A model generated the notes under the pieces. That model saw only the letters and a program-made list of their open reading frames with translations. It ran no database searches and was not told where the DNA came from. A stretch of 64,000 bases of DNA, taken from positions 142,924 through 206,923 of the forward strand of contig NZ_PGTO01000007.1 in assembly GCF_003284725.1 (NCBI RefSeq), in the 5' to 3' direction. This DNA is from Paramagnetospirillum kuznetsovii (GTDB lineage: Bacteria; Pseudomonadota; Alphaproteobacteria; Rhodospirillales; Magnetospirillaceae). The stretch's first letter is position 1; every line of letters begins with the position of its first letter. This document shows, one piece after another, positions 18,980 to 28,205 of this stretch. The translations under genes and the position numbers were made by a program.

Positions 18980-19765
18980 TTAACGGCGTGCCGCCAGCGC
19001 TTCTTCCCGCGTCTTGAATCCCAGTTCCAGCAGCAGCGGCGGTTCCAGCCCCGCTTCCGCCAAGGCGGCGCGGTCGGCCAGCACCTCGGCGGCGGTGCCG
19101 TGCCGCGTCACCCTGCCCCGGTTGAACAGCGCCACCTCGTCGGCGAAAGCCCAGGCCAGATCCACGTCATGGGTGGTGAAGACCAGGGTGGTGCCCGCCT
19201 CGGACAATGTCGCCAGGGCGTCCAGCAGCCGCCTGGCGCCTTGGTGGTCGAGGCCCGCCACCGGCTCGTCCAGCAACAGCACCTCGGGCCGCATGGCCAA
19301 GGCTCCGGCGATGGCGACCCGCTTCTTCTGGCCGAACGACAGCATATGGGTGGCGCGGTCGGCCAGATCGCCGATGCCGAGCGCGTCCAAGGCTTCCGCG
19401 ACCCGCTGGCGGGTTTCAGTCTCGTCGAGGCCGAGATTGAGCGGGCCGAACGAGACGTCTTCCGCCACCGTGGCGGCGAACAATTGGTCGTCGGGCTCTT
19501 GCATCACCAGCCCGACCCGCTTGCGCCAATCCGCCAGGGCCGCCCGTGAATAAGCGGCTTCGGCGCCGTCCAGCAGCACCCTTCCGCCCGACGGCTTCAA
19601 ACTGCCGTTGAGATGCAGCAGCAAGGTCGACTTGCCCGCCCCATTGGGGCCCAGCACCGCCAGCCTGCGCCCCCTTGCGACGGCGAGGTCGAGCCCGTCC
19701 AGGGCCTTGATGCCGCCGGGATAGGCGTAGTTCAGGGCTTGGGCGTCGAGGATCAGGCCAGCCAC
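18980..19765 (-). CDS. cbiO: Cobalt ECF transporter ATPase CbiO
   Basis: A 261-residue ABC ATPase with every motif: Walker A GPNGAGKST, Q-loop VMQEPDDQLFAATVAEDV, signature LSFGQKKRVAIAG, Walker B VLLLDEPVAGLD and the H-loop in FTTHDVDLAW. The QEPDDQLF sequence is characteristic of ECF-type ATPases. The start is GTG at 19765, overlapping cbiQ by 13 bases. It is the last gene of cbiMNQO, which imports Co2+ for B12. Confidence 0.92.
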   Translation of the reverse strand: MAGLILDAQALNYAYPGGIKALDGLDLAVARGRRLAVLGPNGAGKSTLLLHLNGSLKPSGGRVLLDGAEAAYSRAALADWRKRVGLVMQEPDDQLFAATVAEDVSFGPLNLGLDETETRQRVAEALDALGIGDLADRATHMLSFGQKKRVAIAGALAMRPEVLLLDEPVAGLDHQGARRLLDALATLSEAGTTLVFTTHDVDLAWAFADEVALFNRGRVTRHGTAAEVLADRAALAEAGLEPPLLLELGFKTREEALAARR

Positions 19766-20487
19766 AGGCAGGCTCCCGCCAGGGCGGCTTCGCCCGCTAG
19801 GATCGCGGCCAGCATGGGCAGCGAGGCCTGCCGCCTTGGGCTCAACATGCGCAGCGTGCCGTCGAAGCCGCGCGCCGCCAGTCCCATCTCCAGCCGCCTC
19901 GCGCTGTCCATGGCACGGGGCAGCAGCAGGGCGATCAAAAGCCCCAGCGAGCGGATGGACCGCCGCCAGCCGTGCCAGCCCAGCCGCGCCTCTTGCGCCG
20001 TCTGGATGGCGGCGGCGGCATCGAGCAGCAGGAACAGGAACCGCCAGGTCAGCAGCATGATCTCGGCGATCTCGGCGGGCAGGCCCAGCCGTCGCATGCC
20101 CCGGATCAAATCCGGCGTCGGCGTGGTGGCGGCCAGCAGCAGCAGGCAGGCCACCGCCGCCCAGGCGCGCAGCATGACCATGGCCGCCGCCTGTCCGTGG
20201 TCGGCGGCAAGACCGATGCCCTGCGGCCCCAGGTCAATGGCGATGGCGGCGGCGCCGGTCAGGATGAAGCCCATGGGCGCCGCGTTGAGCCGCAGCCAAT
20301 CGGCAAGCCTTATGCGGGCGCCGATCAGGGCGGTGCCCCAGGCGGCCGCCAGCACCAGGGCCGCCCCCGGCCAGGGCGGAAGCGTCAGGGCGAGGGCCAG
20401 CAGGCCGAGGGCGAGCGCCGCCTTCTCGGCCAGCGCCCGGCCCCGCCATGGACTTGCCTGGGCCAGACGGTCGATGTGGAGACTCAT
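19753..20487 (-). CDS. cbiQ: Cobalt ECF transporter transmembrane component CbiQ
   Basis: A 244-residue membrane protein with about five helices and the EcfT-type cytosolic coupling helices, seen in GLPAEIAEIMLLTWRFLFLLLDAA, the region after EARLG, and AARGFDG (the 'aRGf' motif). The ATG at 20487 gives the standard MSLHIDRLAQASPWRGR start and excludes the repeat element just upstream. The longer open frame through that repeat has no family similarity. Confidence 0.9.
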   Translation of the reverse strand: MSLHIDRLAQASPWRGRALAEKAALALGLLALALTLPPWPGAALVLAAAWGTALIGARIRLADWLRLNAAPMGFILTGAAAIAIDLGPQGIGLAADHGQAAAMVMLRAWAAVACLLLLAATTPTPDLIRGMRRLGLPAEIAEIMLLTWRFLFLLLDAAAAIQTAQEARLGWHGWRRSIRSLGLLIALLLPRAMDSARRLEMGLAARGFDGTLRMLSPRRQASLPMLAAILAGEAALAGACLWLA

Positions 20488-20489
20488 GA

Positions 20490-20567
20490 GGAATGCGGCC
20501 GGGACGGCCGCGCTCCCGATTGTGGCGTCCGGGATCGGGGCGCGGGCATCCTGCCCGCATCCTGTCG
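20490..20567. repeat. Dispersed palindromic intergenic repeat, copy 2
   Basis: GCGGCCGGGACGGCCGCGCT at 20495 and GGGGCGCGGGCATCCTGCCC at 20537 repeat the two blocks found at 0.2 kb and 27.5 kb. It sits between cbiN and cbiQ inside an otherwise tightly packed operon, so the transcript must carry it as structured RNA. Confidence 0.75.
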
Positions 20568-20569
20568 GC

Positions 20570-20842
20570 TCATTTGTCCCTGCGACCGTGCATCCGGCCG
20601 AGGACATAGCCCAGGATTCCAGCCCCGAAGGCAGCCTGCAGCGCGAACAGGGTGGCCTCGATTTCCTTGGTGGGGGCCCAGAACGGCTCGGTCCATTTCC
20701 GGTAATCGGGGTTGGACGCGGTGACCACCTCGCTGGCGGCGTCGTCGGTGCCGCCGAACTGGGCGGCCGGGTTGAGGATCAGCGGCGCGGCGACGATCAG
20801 GGCCGCCATGCCCAGCAGCAGGGCGTTGCTCTTGGCGGTCAT
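20570..20842 (-). CDS. cbiN: Cobalt transport protein CbiN
   Basis: A 90-residue protein with two membrane helices (residues 6-25 and about 65-82) and a periplasmic loop. [34 protein letters not shown] is the CbiN signature region (two windows, WTEPFWAP and [16 protein letters not shown], are the clearest). CbiN is the small auxiliary subunit needed with CbiM for metal capture. The ATG overlaps the cbiM stop by four bases. Confidence 0.9.
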   Translation of the reverse strand: MTAKSNALLLGMAALIVAAPLILNPAAQFGGTDDAASEVVTASNPDYRKWTEPFWAPTKEIEATLFALQAAFGAGILGYVLGRMHGRRDK

Positions 20843-21492
20843 GCCTTTGCTCCCAGAATGCGAATATGGCCGCGTGCCGCCAGGGCGTTCATCACCACGA
20901 TGGTGACCAATCCCTCGGCCACCGCCAGCGGCGCCTGGGTCACGGCGAAGATGCCCGCGAACTTGGCGAAGGATCCGGCGAAGCCGGTCTCGGCATCGGG
21001 GAAGGCCAGGGCCAATTGGGTCGAGGTCACCACATAGGTGGCCATATCGCCCAGGCAGGCCGACAGGAAGACAGCGACGGAGGCGGGCAGGGCCAGCCGT
21101 CCCGCCAGCTTCCAGATGCCATAGGCGACCCAGGGACCGGCGATGGCCATGGAAAAGATATTGGCGCCCAGGGTGGTCAGGCCGCCATGGGCCAGCAGCA
21201 GGGCCTGGAACAGCAGGACGACGCTTCCCATCACCGCCATCACCGAGGGGCCGAACATCATGGCCCCCAGGCTGGTGCCGGTGGGATGCGAGCACGATCC
21301 GGTGACGCTGGGCAGCTTCAGGGCCGATAGCACGAAGGTGAAGCCGCCGGCCGCGGCCAGTTGCAGCCGTGCTTCCGGGTGTTCGGCGACGATGCGCTTC
21401 AGCCGCCGCGCGCCCATCACCACGAAGGGGGCGGAAATCACCGTCCAGGCAAGGGCATGCCCGGCGGGAAGAAAACCTTCCATGATATGCAT
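20839..21492 (-). CDS. cbiM: Cobalt transport S component CbiM
   Basis: A 217-residue membrane protein beginning [16 protein letters not shown]. The N-terminal Met-His inserts into the substrate site and forms the Co2+ ligand set in this family. The [18 protein letters not shown] loop supplies the other metal contacts. The ATG at 21492 is therefore required for function. It is the first gene of cbiMNQO, just downstream of a cobalamin riboswitch. Confidence 0.94.
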   Translation of the reverse strand: MHIMEGFLPAGHALAWTVISAPFVVMGARRLKRIVAEHPEARLQLAAAGGFTFVLSALKLPSVTGSCSHPTGTSLGAMMFGPSVMAVMGSVVLLFQALLLAHGGLTTLGANIFSMAIAGPWVAYGIWKLAGRLALPASVAVFLSACLGDMATYVVTSTQLALAFPDAETGFAGSFAKFAGIFAVTQAPLAVAEGLVTIVVMNALAARGHIRILGAKA

Positions 21493-21591
21493 TTTGAACA
21501 GACTCCGTTCGTCGAGACCAAACGTCGTCGCGAAACGGAACACCAACCCACCGACTCACCCCGGCCGAACGGGCTCGCAACGACTCTCGCG

Positions 21592-21787
21592 ATGGCAGGT
21601 CTCCTGACTTGCGGGTCATAAGGTCCGGCATAGCCTTCCCAGCCCGTTTGGGGGCCAGTGGCGATCTCTGGGGCCGAACCCTCTCCGCTTACAGTTGCGG
21701 GGGCAGTCACGGATTTAGCCCCCTTTTCGGGCGCCGCACCGTAGTTCCCATTTTCACCCGACGCCCTTGGGACGCCGGGAACCATCA
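21592..21787 (-). ncRNA. Cobalamin (B12) riboswitch
   Basis: Read on the minus strand, the leader contains GGGTGAAAATGGGAACTACGG, then CCGTGACTGCCCCCGCAACT and GTAAGCGGA, then GCCACTGG, then GGGAAGGC, and finally ACCCGCAAGTCAGGAGACCT. These are, in order, the conserved helices and the B12 box of the AdoCbl riboswitch. It precedes cbiM, so B12 should shut off cobalt import. The pseudoknot with the downstream loop was not modelled. Confidence 0.93.
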
Positions 21788-21792
21788 CGGCC

Positions 21793-21821
21793 ACTATAAT
21801 TTCGCCATGATCGGGATGCAA
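21793..21821 (-). promoter_or_regulatory. Promoter of riboswitch-cbiMNQO transcript
   Basis: On the minus strand TTGCAT (21821-21816) and TATAGT (21798-21793) are separated by 17 bases. The predicted start is around 21786, right at the 5' edge of the riboswitch. Confidence 0.65.
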
Positions 21822-21846
21822 ACCCTTCGCGAGGTGCTAACCTTAT

Positions 21847-21958
21847 TCCCTCTCCCGCTTGCGGGAGAGGGTGGCGCGGAACGCGCCGGGTGAGGGTTCG
21901 TCTATTGGCATCCAGCCCCCTCACCCCAACCCTCTCCCCCGAATCGGGGGAGAGGGAG
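21847..21958. repeat. CTCTCCC/CTCACCC palindromic intergenic repeat
   Basis: Two hairpins (CCCTCTCCCGCTTGCGGGAG and CCTCTCCCCCGAATCGGGGG) are joined by GGGTGAGGGTTCG and CCCTCACCCC, which also pair with each other. The element lies between the divergent cbiM leader and chvI. Such RIME-like units are common in proteobacterial intergenic DNA. Confidence 0.75.
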
Positions 21959-21982
21959 TGACGATTTAGGGAGGTTTCTTTC

Positions 21983-22678
21983 GTGTCCCACACCATTGCC
22001 CTGGTCGATGACGACCGCAACATCCTGACCTCGGTGTCCATGGCGCTGGAGGCCGAGGGCTTCAAGGTCCGCACCTATACCGACGGCGCCGAGGCCCTGC
22101 GCGGCCTGACCGGCCAGCCCGCCGATCTTGCCGTGCTCGACATCAAGATGCCGCGCATGGACGGCATGGAATTGCTGCAACGCCTGCGCAAGCAATCGGC
22201 TATTCCGGTGATCTTCCTCACCTCCAAGGATGACGAGATCGACGAGTTGATGGGGCTGCGCATGGGCGCCGACGACTACATCAAGAAGCCGTTCTCGCAG
22301 AAGCTGCTGATCGAGCGCATCCGCACCCTGATCCGCCGCCTGGAGGCCAATGTGATCGGCGATCAGCCGGGCGGCGACGCCCTGGTGCGCGGCCAATTGG
22401 TCATGGACCCCGCCCGCCATGCCAGCACCTGGAAGGGCAAGAAGGTGGACCTCACCGTCACCGAGTTCCTGCTGCTCAAGGCCCTGGCCCAGCGGCCCGG
22501 CCATGTGAAGAACCGCGACCAGTTGATCGACGCGGCTTACGGCGAATCCATCTATGTGGACGACCGCACCATCGACAGCCACATCAAGCGGCTGCGCAAG
22601 AAGTTCCGCGACGTGGACGAGGAATTCAGCCAGATCGAGACCCTCTACGGCGTGGGCTATCGCTACGGCGAGGAATAG
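21983..22678 (+). CDS. chvI: Response regulator ChvI (OmpR family)
   Basis: A 231-residue regulator. The receiver domain has LVDDDRN, the phospho-acceptor D53 in [12 protein letters not shown] and the conserved lysine in DDYIKKPFS. The OmpR-type winged helix ends [13 protein letters not shown]...GVGYRYGEE. Start GTG at 21983 has AGGGAGGT 8 bases upstream. It is followed directly by its sensor kinase. The ChvG-ChvI pair controls envelope and acid-stress genes in alphaproteobacteria; hprK, often next to it, is absent here. Confidence 0.92.
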   Translation: MSHTIALVDDDRNILTSVSMALEAEGFKVRTYTDGAEALRGLTGQPADLAVLDIKMPRMDGMELLQRLRKQSAIPVIFLTSKDDEIDELMGLRMGADDYIKKPFSQKLLIERIRTLIRRLEANVIGDQPGGDALVRGQLVMDPARHASTWKGKKVDLTVTEFLLLKALAQRPGHVKNRDQLIDAAYGESIYVDDRTIDSHIKRLRKKFRDVDEEFSQIETLYGVGYRYGEE

Positions 22679-22680
22679 GC

Positions 22681-24282
22681 ATGACCGAGGTGGTCCAAAG
22701 AAAGCTCCCCCGCTGGCGGCCCCTGGCCTCGCCTTTGACCCGGCGCATTCTGGCGGTCAATCTGCTGGCGCCGGTGGTCCTGGTGATCGGACTGTTCTAT
22801 CTGGACCACTATAAGCAGGGACTGGTCCGCACCGAATTGGAGGCGCTCGGCACCCATGCCAAGATGATGGCCGCCGCCATCGGCGAAAGCGCGGTGTTCG
22901 AGGAAGAGCGCGGCAATATCGAATTCAATCACGATCTGGTGCAGCTCCTGGTGCGGCGTCTGGCCGAACCGGCCAATCTGCGTGCCCGCCTGTTCGAGAT
23001 GGATGGCGATCTGGCGGCGGATTCCCGAGGGCGGCGGGGGGCGGTCGGGCTGGTTCATATCGAGGAACTGCCGGTGCCGCAAATCCCGAAGTGGAGCGAT
23101 CGTCTGCGTCTGTGGTTGGAACACGTCACCCGCTGGGTTCCCGCCGACGACGGATTGCCGGTCTATCAGGAACGCCTGCATCACCGCGCCGGCGACTTCG
23201 CCGAGGTGATGAGCGCCATGGCGGGACGCCAGGATTGGGGCGTGCGGACGCGGCCGATCGGAGGGCTGATTCTGTCGGTGGCGGTGCCGGTGCAGCATTA
23301 CAAGCAGGTGGTCGGCGCCCTGCTGATCACCACCGACGGCACCAATATCGCCCGTTCGCTGTTTCAGATCCGCATCGCCATCCTGGAAGCCTTCGCGGTG
23401 TCCCTGGCCTTGACCATCGGCCTGTCGCTCTACATGGCGGGGGCCATCGCGCGGCCCATCCGCCGCCTTGCCCTGGCGGCCGAGCGGGTGCGCCACGGCC
23501 ATGGAAGCAACCATTCCATTCCCGACATGTCCGCCCGCAAGGACGAGATCGGCGAGCTGTCGCTGGCCCTGAAGGAGATGACCGAGGCGTTGTGGCGACG
23601 CATGAATGCCATCGAGGCTTTCGCCGCCGACGTGGCCCATGAAATCAAGAATCCGCTGACCTCGTTGCGCTCGGCGGTGGAGACCGCCGCCCGCATCGAG
23701 AACCCCGATCAGCAGCGCAAGCTGATGGCCATCATCCTCGACGATGTGGGGCGGCTGAACCGGCTGATCAGCGATATTTCCGACGCGTCGCGCATCGATG
23801 CCGAAATGCAGCGGATCGAGACCGAACCGGTGGCGGTGACCGCCATGATGGACGCCCTGACCGAGGTCTACCGCTCCACCACCGCCGATCAGGGGCTGAG
23901 CTTCACCCTGGAACGGCCCGACGGCGATCCGCTGATGGTCATGGGCCTGGAACCGCGTTTGGTGCAGGTGTTGCGGAACCTCATCGCCAATGCCATCTCG
24001 TTCAGCCCGCCCCAGGGGACCATCGCCCTTCGGGCCTTGCGGATGGACGGCATGGTCCGCATGGAAATCGACGATCAGGGGCCGGGCATTCCGTCCAACA
24101 AGCTGGACGCCATCTTCGAGCGCTTTTATTCCGAGCGCCCCGAAGGCGAGAAGTTCGGCACCCATTCCGGGCTCGGCCTGTCCATCTCGCGCCAGATCAT
24201 CGACGCCCATGGCGGCCGTCTGTTCGCCGCCAACCGTCCCGAGGGCGGGGCGCGCTTCACGGTGGATTTGCCCACCGTGTGA
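22681..24282 (+). CDS. chvG: Sensor histidine kinase ChvG
   Basis: A 533-residue inner-membrane kinase. One helix lies near residues 24-45, followed by a periplasmic domain to about residue 215, a second helix (LEAFAVSLALTIGLSLYMAG), and a HAMP region (ARPIRRLALAAERVRHG). The H box is FAADVAHEIKNPLTSLRSAVE, and the ATP-binding N, G1 and G2 boxes (LRNLIANAISFS, IDDQGPGIP, SGLGLSISRQII) are intact. It starts two bases after the chvI stop. Confidence 0.92.
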   Translation: MTEVVQRKLPRWRPLASPLTRRILAVNLLAPVVLVIGLFYLDHYKQGLVRTELEALGTHAKMMAAAIGESAVFEEERGNIEFNHDLVQLLVRRLAEPANLRARLFEMDGDLAADSRGRRGAVGLVHIEELPVPQIPKWSDRLRLWLEHVTRWVPADDGLPVYQERLHHRAGDFAEVMSAMAGRQDWGVRTRPIGGLILSVAVPVQHYKQVVGALLITTDGTNIARSLFQIRIAILEAFAVSLALTIGLSLYMAGAIARPIRRLALAAERVRHGHGSNHSIPDMSARKDEIGELSLALKEMTEALWRRMNAIEAFAADVAHEIKNPLTSLRSAVETAARIENPDQQRKLMAIILDDVGRLNRLISDISDASRIDAEMQRIETEPVAVTAMMDALTEVYRSTTADQGLSFTLERPDGDPLMVMGLEPRLVQVLRNLIANAISFSPPQGTIALRALRMDGMVRMEIDDQGPGIPSNKLDAIFERFYSERPEGEKFGTHSGLGLSISRQIIDAHGGRLFAANRPEGGARFTVDLPTV

Positions 24283-24348
24283 CGTTGCCCAATTTATGTC
24301 GCAAAGGGATGCTCTACTCCATCCATCCCTTCAACCGGAGTTACGTCC

Positions 24349-24702
24349 ATGAAAAAGCTTCTGATTGCCCTGATCGCCGCCCTTCCCGTGGTGATGACCA
24401 TGCCCGCCTCGGCCCAGCAACCGGGCGAGATGCGCAAGGACCGCCCGGAAATGCGCAAGGACCGCGAGGACATGCGTGAGGACCGGCGCGAGATCGGCCA
24501 GGATCGCCGCAAGGAGGTCCATGACCGCAATGAATTGCGCAAGGACCGCAAGGACGGCGACAAGGAGGCCATGGCCAAGGATCGCAAGGAGCTTCGCGAG
24601 GACCGCAAGGAAATGCGCGACGACAAGCGCGAGATGCGCCACGACCGCAAGGAGCATCGCGAGGACCGTCGTGAGATGCGCGAGGACCGCAAGGATCGCT
24701 AG
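24349..24702 (+). CDS. Secreted, highly charged KDR/EDR-repeat protein
   Basis: A 117-residue protein with a signal peptide of about 22 residues (cleavage after ASA). The mature chain consists almost only of short repeats of the type MRKDRxE / MREDRRE, giving a long alternating acidic-basic helix with no aromatic residues. Similar proteins occur in the periplasm of several proteobacteria with no established function. The stop codon overlaps the stop of the convergent gshA by two bases. No terminator lies between them. Confidence 0.8.
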   Translation: MKKLLIALIAALPVVMTMPASAQQPGEMRKDRPEMRKDREDMREDRREIGQDRRKEVHDRNELRKDRKDGDKEAMAKDRKELREDRKEMRDDKREMRHDRKEHREDRREMREDRKDR

Positions 24703-26066
24703 TAGGCGTATTCCTTGAAGATCGGATCGACGCATCCCTGCCAGCGGCCCTCATAGGCCTCCAGCATATCCTCGGCGGGGGTGCGTCCGGTCCGCACCGT
24801 GTTTTCCAAGGTGTCGAGATAGATGGACTCGTCACGGCCGGAATCGTTGAGCCGGGCGCGCCGCTTCAGCCCGCCCGAGGCCAGCGCCAGGACATCGGCG
24901 GCGATGTCGCGCACCGTGCGGCCGCCGACCTTGGCCGCCAGGGCCTGGGCGGGAACGTCGCGGCGCAGCCCGTGGCGGTCCTCCGCCGTCCAGTCCTTGA
25001 CCAACTGCCAGGCGCCGTCCAGCGCCACGTCGTCATAGAGCAATCCGGTCCAAAGGGCGGGCAGGGCGCATAGACGCCGCCACGGCCCGGCATCGGCGCC
25101 GCGCATTTCCAGGAACTGCTTCAGGCGCACATCGGGAAAGGCGGTGGTCAGGTGATCGGCCCAGTCGCCCATGGTGGGCGTCTCGCCCGGCAGGGCGGGC
25201 AGCTTGCCCGCCATGAAGTCGCGGAAGCTCTGGCCCGCCGCGTCGATGTATTTTCCGTCGCGGTAGACGAAATACATGGGCACGTCGAGCATCCAGTCCA
25301 CGTAGCGCTCGAACCCCATTCCGTCCTCGAAGGCGAAGGGCAGCGGTCCGGTGCGATGGGGGTCGGTGTCGGTCCACACATCGGCCCGCGCCGACAGCAG
25401 GCCCGACGGCTTGCCGTCCACGAAGGGCGACGAGGCGAACAGGGCGGTGGCGATGGATTGCAGCGCCAGCGAGACGCGCAGCTTCTTCACCATGTCGGCT
25501 TCCGAGGCGAAGTCCAGGTTCACCTGCACCGTGCAGGTGCGCAGCATCATGTCGAGGCCCTTGCCGCCCACCAGCGGCATGTAGCGGCGCATGATGTCGT
25601 AGCGGCCCTTGGGCATCCAGGGGATGTCGCCCTGGCCCCATTTGGGCTGGAACCCGGCGCCGAGAAAGCCGATGCCCAGCGGTTCGGCCACCTGCTTGAC
25701 CTGCTCCAGGTGATGGGTGACCTCGGCGGCGGTCTGGTGGATGTTTTCCATCAGGCCGCCGGACAGTTCCAACTGGCCGCCCGGCTCCAGGCTGACCGAG
25801 GCGCCCTGGCCGTCCAGCAGCGCGATGACCTTGCCGGTTTCCTCGAATTTTTCCCAGCCCAGCGCCGCCAACCCGTCCAGCATGGCCTTGATGCCGCGCT
25901 TGCCGTCATAGGGCAGCGGGCGCAGATCGCCGTCGGTATAGCCGAATTTCTCGTGCTCGGTGCCGATGCGCCATTGGTCGCGCGGCTTGCACCCTCGTTC
26001 CAGCGAGTCCACCAATTGGCGCTTGCCGGTGACGGGCGCGCTGCTGGGCGTGGCGGGTGCGGACAT
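24699..26066 (-). CDS. gshA: Glutamate-cysteine ligase, plant/alphaproteobacterial type
   Basis: A 455-residue enzyme for the first step of glutathione synthesis. It shows WRIGTEHEKFGY, SLEPGGQLELSGGLMENIHQT, and MPLVGGKGLDMMLRTCTVQVNLDF, which are the active-site segments of the class shared by alphaproteobacteria and plants. Length is normal. It is divergent from panD, with 183 bases between them. Confidence 0.92.
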   Translation of the reverse strand: MSAPATPSSAPVTGKRQLVDSLERGCKPRDQWRIGTEHEKFGYTDGDLRPLPYDGKRGIKAMLDGLAALGWEKFEETGKVIALLDGQGASVSLEPGGQLELSGGLMENIHQTAAEVTHHLEQVKQVAEPLGIGFLGAGFQPKWGQGDIPWMPKGRYDIMRRYMPLVGGKGLDMMLRTCTVQVNLDFASEADMVKKLRVSLALQSIATALFASSPFVDGKPSGLLSARADVWTDTDPHRTGPLPFAFEDGMGFERYVDWMLDVPMYFVYRDGKYIDAAGQSFRDFMAGKLPALPGETPTMGDWADHLTTAFPDVRLKQFLEMRGADAGPWRRLCALPALWTGLLYDDVALDGAWQLVKDWTAEDRHGLRRDVPAQALAAKVGGRTVRDIAADVLALASGGLKRRARLNDSGRDESIYLDTLENTVRTGRTPAEDMLEAYEGRWQGCVDPIFKEYAY

Positions 26067-26249
26067 GGAACCGGTAATCCTGACTCTTGCGATGAGGGAC
26101 CAGCAAACGACAGGGCGGGTAAGCCCGTCAAGCGCCGAATCCGTGGGGGTCCCTCTTGATTTGACGCCCTTGAATGCAATTAAGGTGTTGCGGAAAGCGC
26201 GCCACTCAGTTTAGGTCACATTCGACCATATCTGTTGTTCCGGTGTCTC

Positions 26250-26792
26250 ATGATGAATGTTATCCGCGCGAAGCTTCACGGCATTCGCGTCACCAATGCC
26301 GATCTCAACTACCACGGCTCCATCACGCTGGATCCCGAGCAGTGCGAGATGGCCGGCATCTATCCCATGGAATTCGTCGAGATCTGGAACAAGAATTCCG
26401 CCGCCCGCATCTCCACCTATGTGATCTACGGCGAGCCCGGCTCGCGCTGCTGCGTGCTCAACGGCGCCGCCGCCCGGACCTGCCAGAAGGGCGACGAGTT
26501 GATCATCGCCGCCTCCGAGTTGATCAGCGGGCCGGAAAAGCTCTATGACATCAAGCCGCGCATCCTGACCTTCCTGCCCGACAATCACGTTGATCAGGTG
26601 CTGTATTACGACGTCTTTCAAAGCGAGAGGCGGCCCTACGACTTCCGCATCGTCGACGCCGACAAGCACACGGTGGAAAGCTGCCACACTTGGCCCAACG
26701 TGGATATCACCCGGGTGCGCGACGGCCTGATCGCCAAGGGGTGGAGCGAGGCGGAAAGCGACGATTTCATCGCCAAGCATTTCTCGCTGTGA
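26250..26792 (+). CDS. panD: Aspartate 1-decarboxylase with C-terminal extension
   Basis: A 180-residue protein. Residues 1-115 match pyruvoyl-dependent aspartate decarboxylase: [20 protein letters not shown] with the self-cleavage pair Gly23-Ser24, then [22 protein letters not shown] and [19 protein letters not shown]. It makes beta-alanine for pantothenate. Classical PanD is about 120-130 residues; here about 60 extra residues follow ([16 protein letters not shown] onward), a form that seems shared by some Rhodospirillales. The second of two adjacent ATG codons is equally possible. Confidence 0.82.
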   Translation: MMNVIRAKLHGIRVTNADLNYHGSITLDPEQCEMAGIYPMEFVEIWNKNSAARISTYVIYGEPGSRCCVLNGAAARTCQKGDELIIAASELISGPEKLYDIKPRILTFLPDNHVDQVLYYDVFQSERRPYDFRIVDADKHTVESCHTWPNVDITRVRDGLIAKGWSEAESDDFIAKHFSL

Positions 26793-26799
26793 GCCGCTG

Positions 26800-27495
26800 A
26801 TGAAGCCCGCCGTCGTTCTGCTGTCCGGCGGTCTCGATTCGGCGACCACGCTGGCCATGGCCAAGGCCGACGGTTTCGCCCCGGCGGCGCTGACGTTCCG
26901 CTATGGCCAGCGTCACGCCGTCGAGATCGACGCGGCGCGCCGGGTGGCGCTCGCCATCGGGGTTTCCGATCACCGCATCGCCGATATCGACCTCCGGGTG
27001 TTCGGCGGCTCGGCGCTGACCTCCGACTTGGCGGTGCCCAAGGGCCGCGCCGACGCGGAAATCTCGACGGGGATTCCGGTCACCTATGTGCCTGCCCGCA
27101 ATACCATCATGCTGTCCTTCGCCCTGGCCTTCGCCGAGGTGATCGGCGCCGCCGACATCTTCGTCGGCGTCAACGCGGTGGATTATTCCGGCTATCCCGA
27201 CTGCCGCCCCGACTACATCAAGGCGTTCGAGGACATGGCCAATCTGGCCACCAAGGCGGCGGTGGAGGGGCGCCGCCTCACGCTGCACACGCCGCTGATC
27301 AACCTGACCAAGGGCGAGATCATCAAGAAGGGGCTGGCGCTTGGCGTGGACTATGCCATCACGTCGACCTGCTACGACCCCGATCCGCTGGGGCATGCCT
27401 GCGGCCAGTGCGATTCGTGTCGGTTGCGTCTGAAGGGCTTCGCCGAGGCCGGTCTGGCCGATCCGGCGCCTTATGCCGCTCGGCCGATGAAATGA
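26800..27495 (+). CDS. queC: 7-cyano-7-deazaguanine synthase
   Basis: A 231-residue enzyme that converts 7-carboxy-7-deazaguanine to preQ0 in queuosine synthesis. The PP-loop is [16 protein letters not shown]; the C-terminal zinc site is [20 protein letters not shown]. It begins seven bases after panD, so the two are probably cotranscribed. Other queuosine genes are not in the window. Confidence 0.94.
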   Translation: MKPAVVLLSGGLDSATTLAMAKADGFAPAALTFRYGQRHAVEIDAARRVALAIGVSDHRIADIDLRVFGGSALTSDLAVPKGRADAEISTGIPVTYVPARNTIMLSFALAFAEVIGAADIFVGVNAVDYSGYPDCRPDYIKAFEDMANLATKAAVEGRRLTLHTPLINLTKGEIIKKGLALGVDYAITSTCYDPDPLGHACGQCDSCRLRLKGFAEAGLADPAPYAARPMK

Positions 27496-27590
27496 CCCTT
27501 GTGGAATGCGGCCGGGACGGCCGCGCTCCGAGAATAGCGCGCCGTTCGGAGCGCGGGCGTCTCGCCCGCCCGAGAGTCACATCAAGTGAC
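27480..27590. repeat. Dispersed palindromic intergenic repeat, copy 3
   Basis: GCGGCCGGGACGGCCGCGCT at 27508 and GCGCGGGCGTCTCGCCCGC near 27551 match copy 1 at 0.2 kb nearly base for base, and CGCTCGGCCGATGA before them also matches. The left edge runs into the last codons of queC. Confidence 0.75.
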
Positions 27591-27598
27591 CAGCGGCC

Positions 27599-28135
27599 TT
27601 ACATCCCGTTGAGCACCCCGTCGATTTCCAACTGAGCCATGGCGCGGTCGGAGCCGTGGATGATGGCGTTGGCACAGTCCATCAGCGCCTGGGCGGCGCG
27701 GCTGATGGCCTTGACATGCTCGGTGATCAGTCCGGGATCGGACCCGGCCAGGATTTCTTCTTCCAGCTTGTTGACGCCGCCGATGATCAGGCCGTTCAAC
27801 TGGTTCAGCGTCTCCTCGAAGGGACGGCGGAACTTGCTCGGCACCCGGTCATAGGCCTCGATGGCCAGTTGCTTGTCCTTGAAGCTGGAATCGGCGAAAT
27901 GCTCGGTATAGCTCTTGGGCTGCCACATCTTGCATTCCTCGACCATGTCCGGCATGTCCGGAATCATGTCGATCAGCATGACGATTTCGTTGAAGTGGTT
28001 GAGGTAGTCCGTCGCGAGCAGGGTCTGGGCACTGATATTCGTGCCATCCACCCTGGCGACGAATTCCTGAAAAGCCGCGAACTCGTCCGGAGGAATATCC
28101 GATTCCGACACCATCCCTCCTGCCCCGGTTGTCAT
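27599..28135 (-). CDS. Hypothetical cytoplasmic protein
   Basis: A 178-residue mostly helical protein with no signal peptide or membrane segment. It has an acidic N-terminal part (VSESDIPPDEFAAFQEFVARVDG) and a helical C-terminal half (ISRAAQALMDCANAIIHGSD) reminiscent of four-helix bundles. I do not recognise a family. An in-frame TTG at 28180 would add 15 residues; the ATG at 28135 has GGGGAG very close to it. It lies downstream of rlmH on the same strand and may be cotranscribed. Confidence 0.65.
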   Translation of the reverse strand: MTTGAGGMVSESDIPPDEFAAFQEFVARVDGTNISAQTLLATDYLNHFNEIVMLIDMIPDMPDMVEECKMWQPKSYTEHFADSSFKDKQLAIEAYDRVPSKFRRPFEETLNQLNGLIIGGVNKLEEEILAGSDPGLITEHVKAISRAAQALMDCANAIIHGSDRAMAQLEIDGVLNGM

Positions 28136-28205
28136 TTCTCCCCGAACCCCATCCTTGCGCCATAAAGCGAAGAAGTTCAAGAGGCCAGCGGCGTTTGTTG
28201 CCAGA

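Noticed and set aside
24427..24702. Regular short DNA repeats as a CRISPR array
   Set aside because: The repeats are codons of a KDR-rich protein with a signal peptide; they lack uniform repeats and unique spacers.
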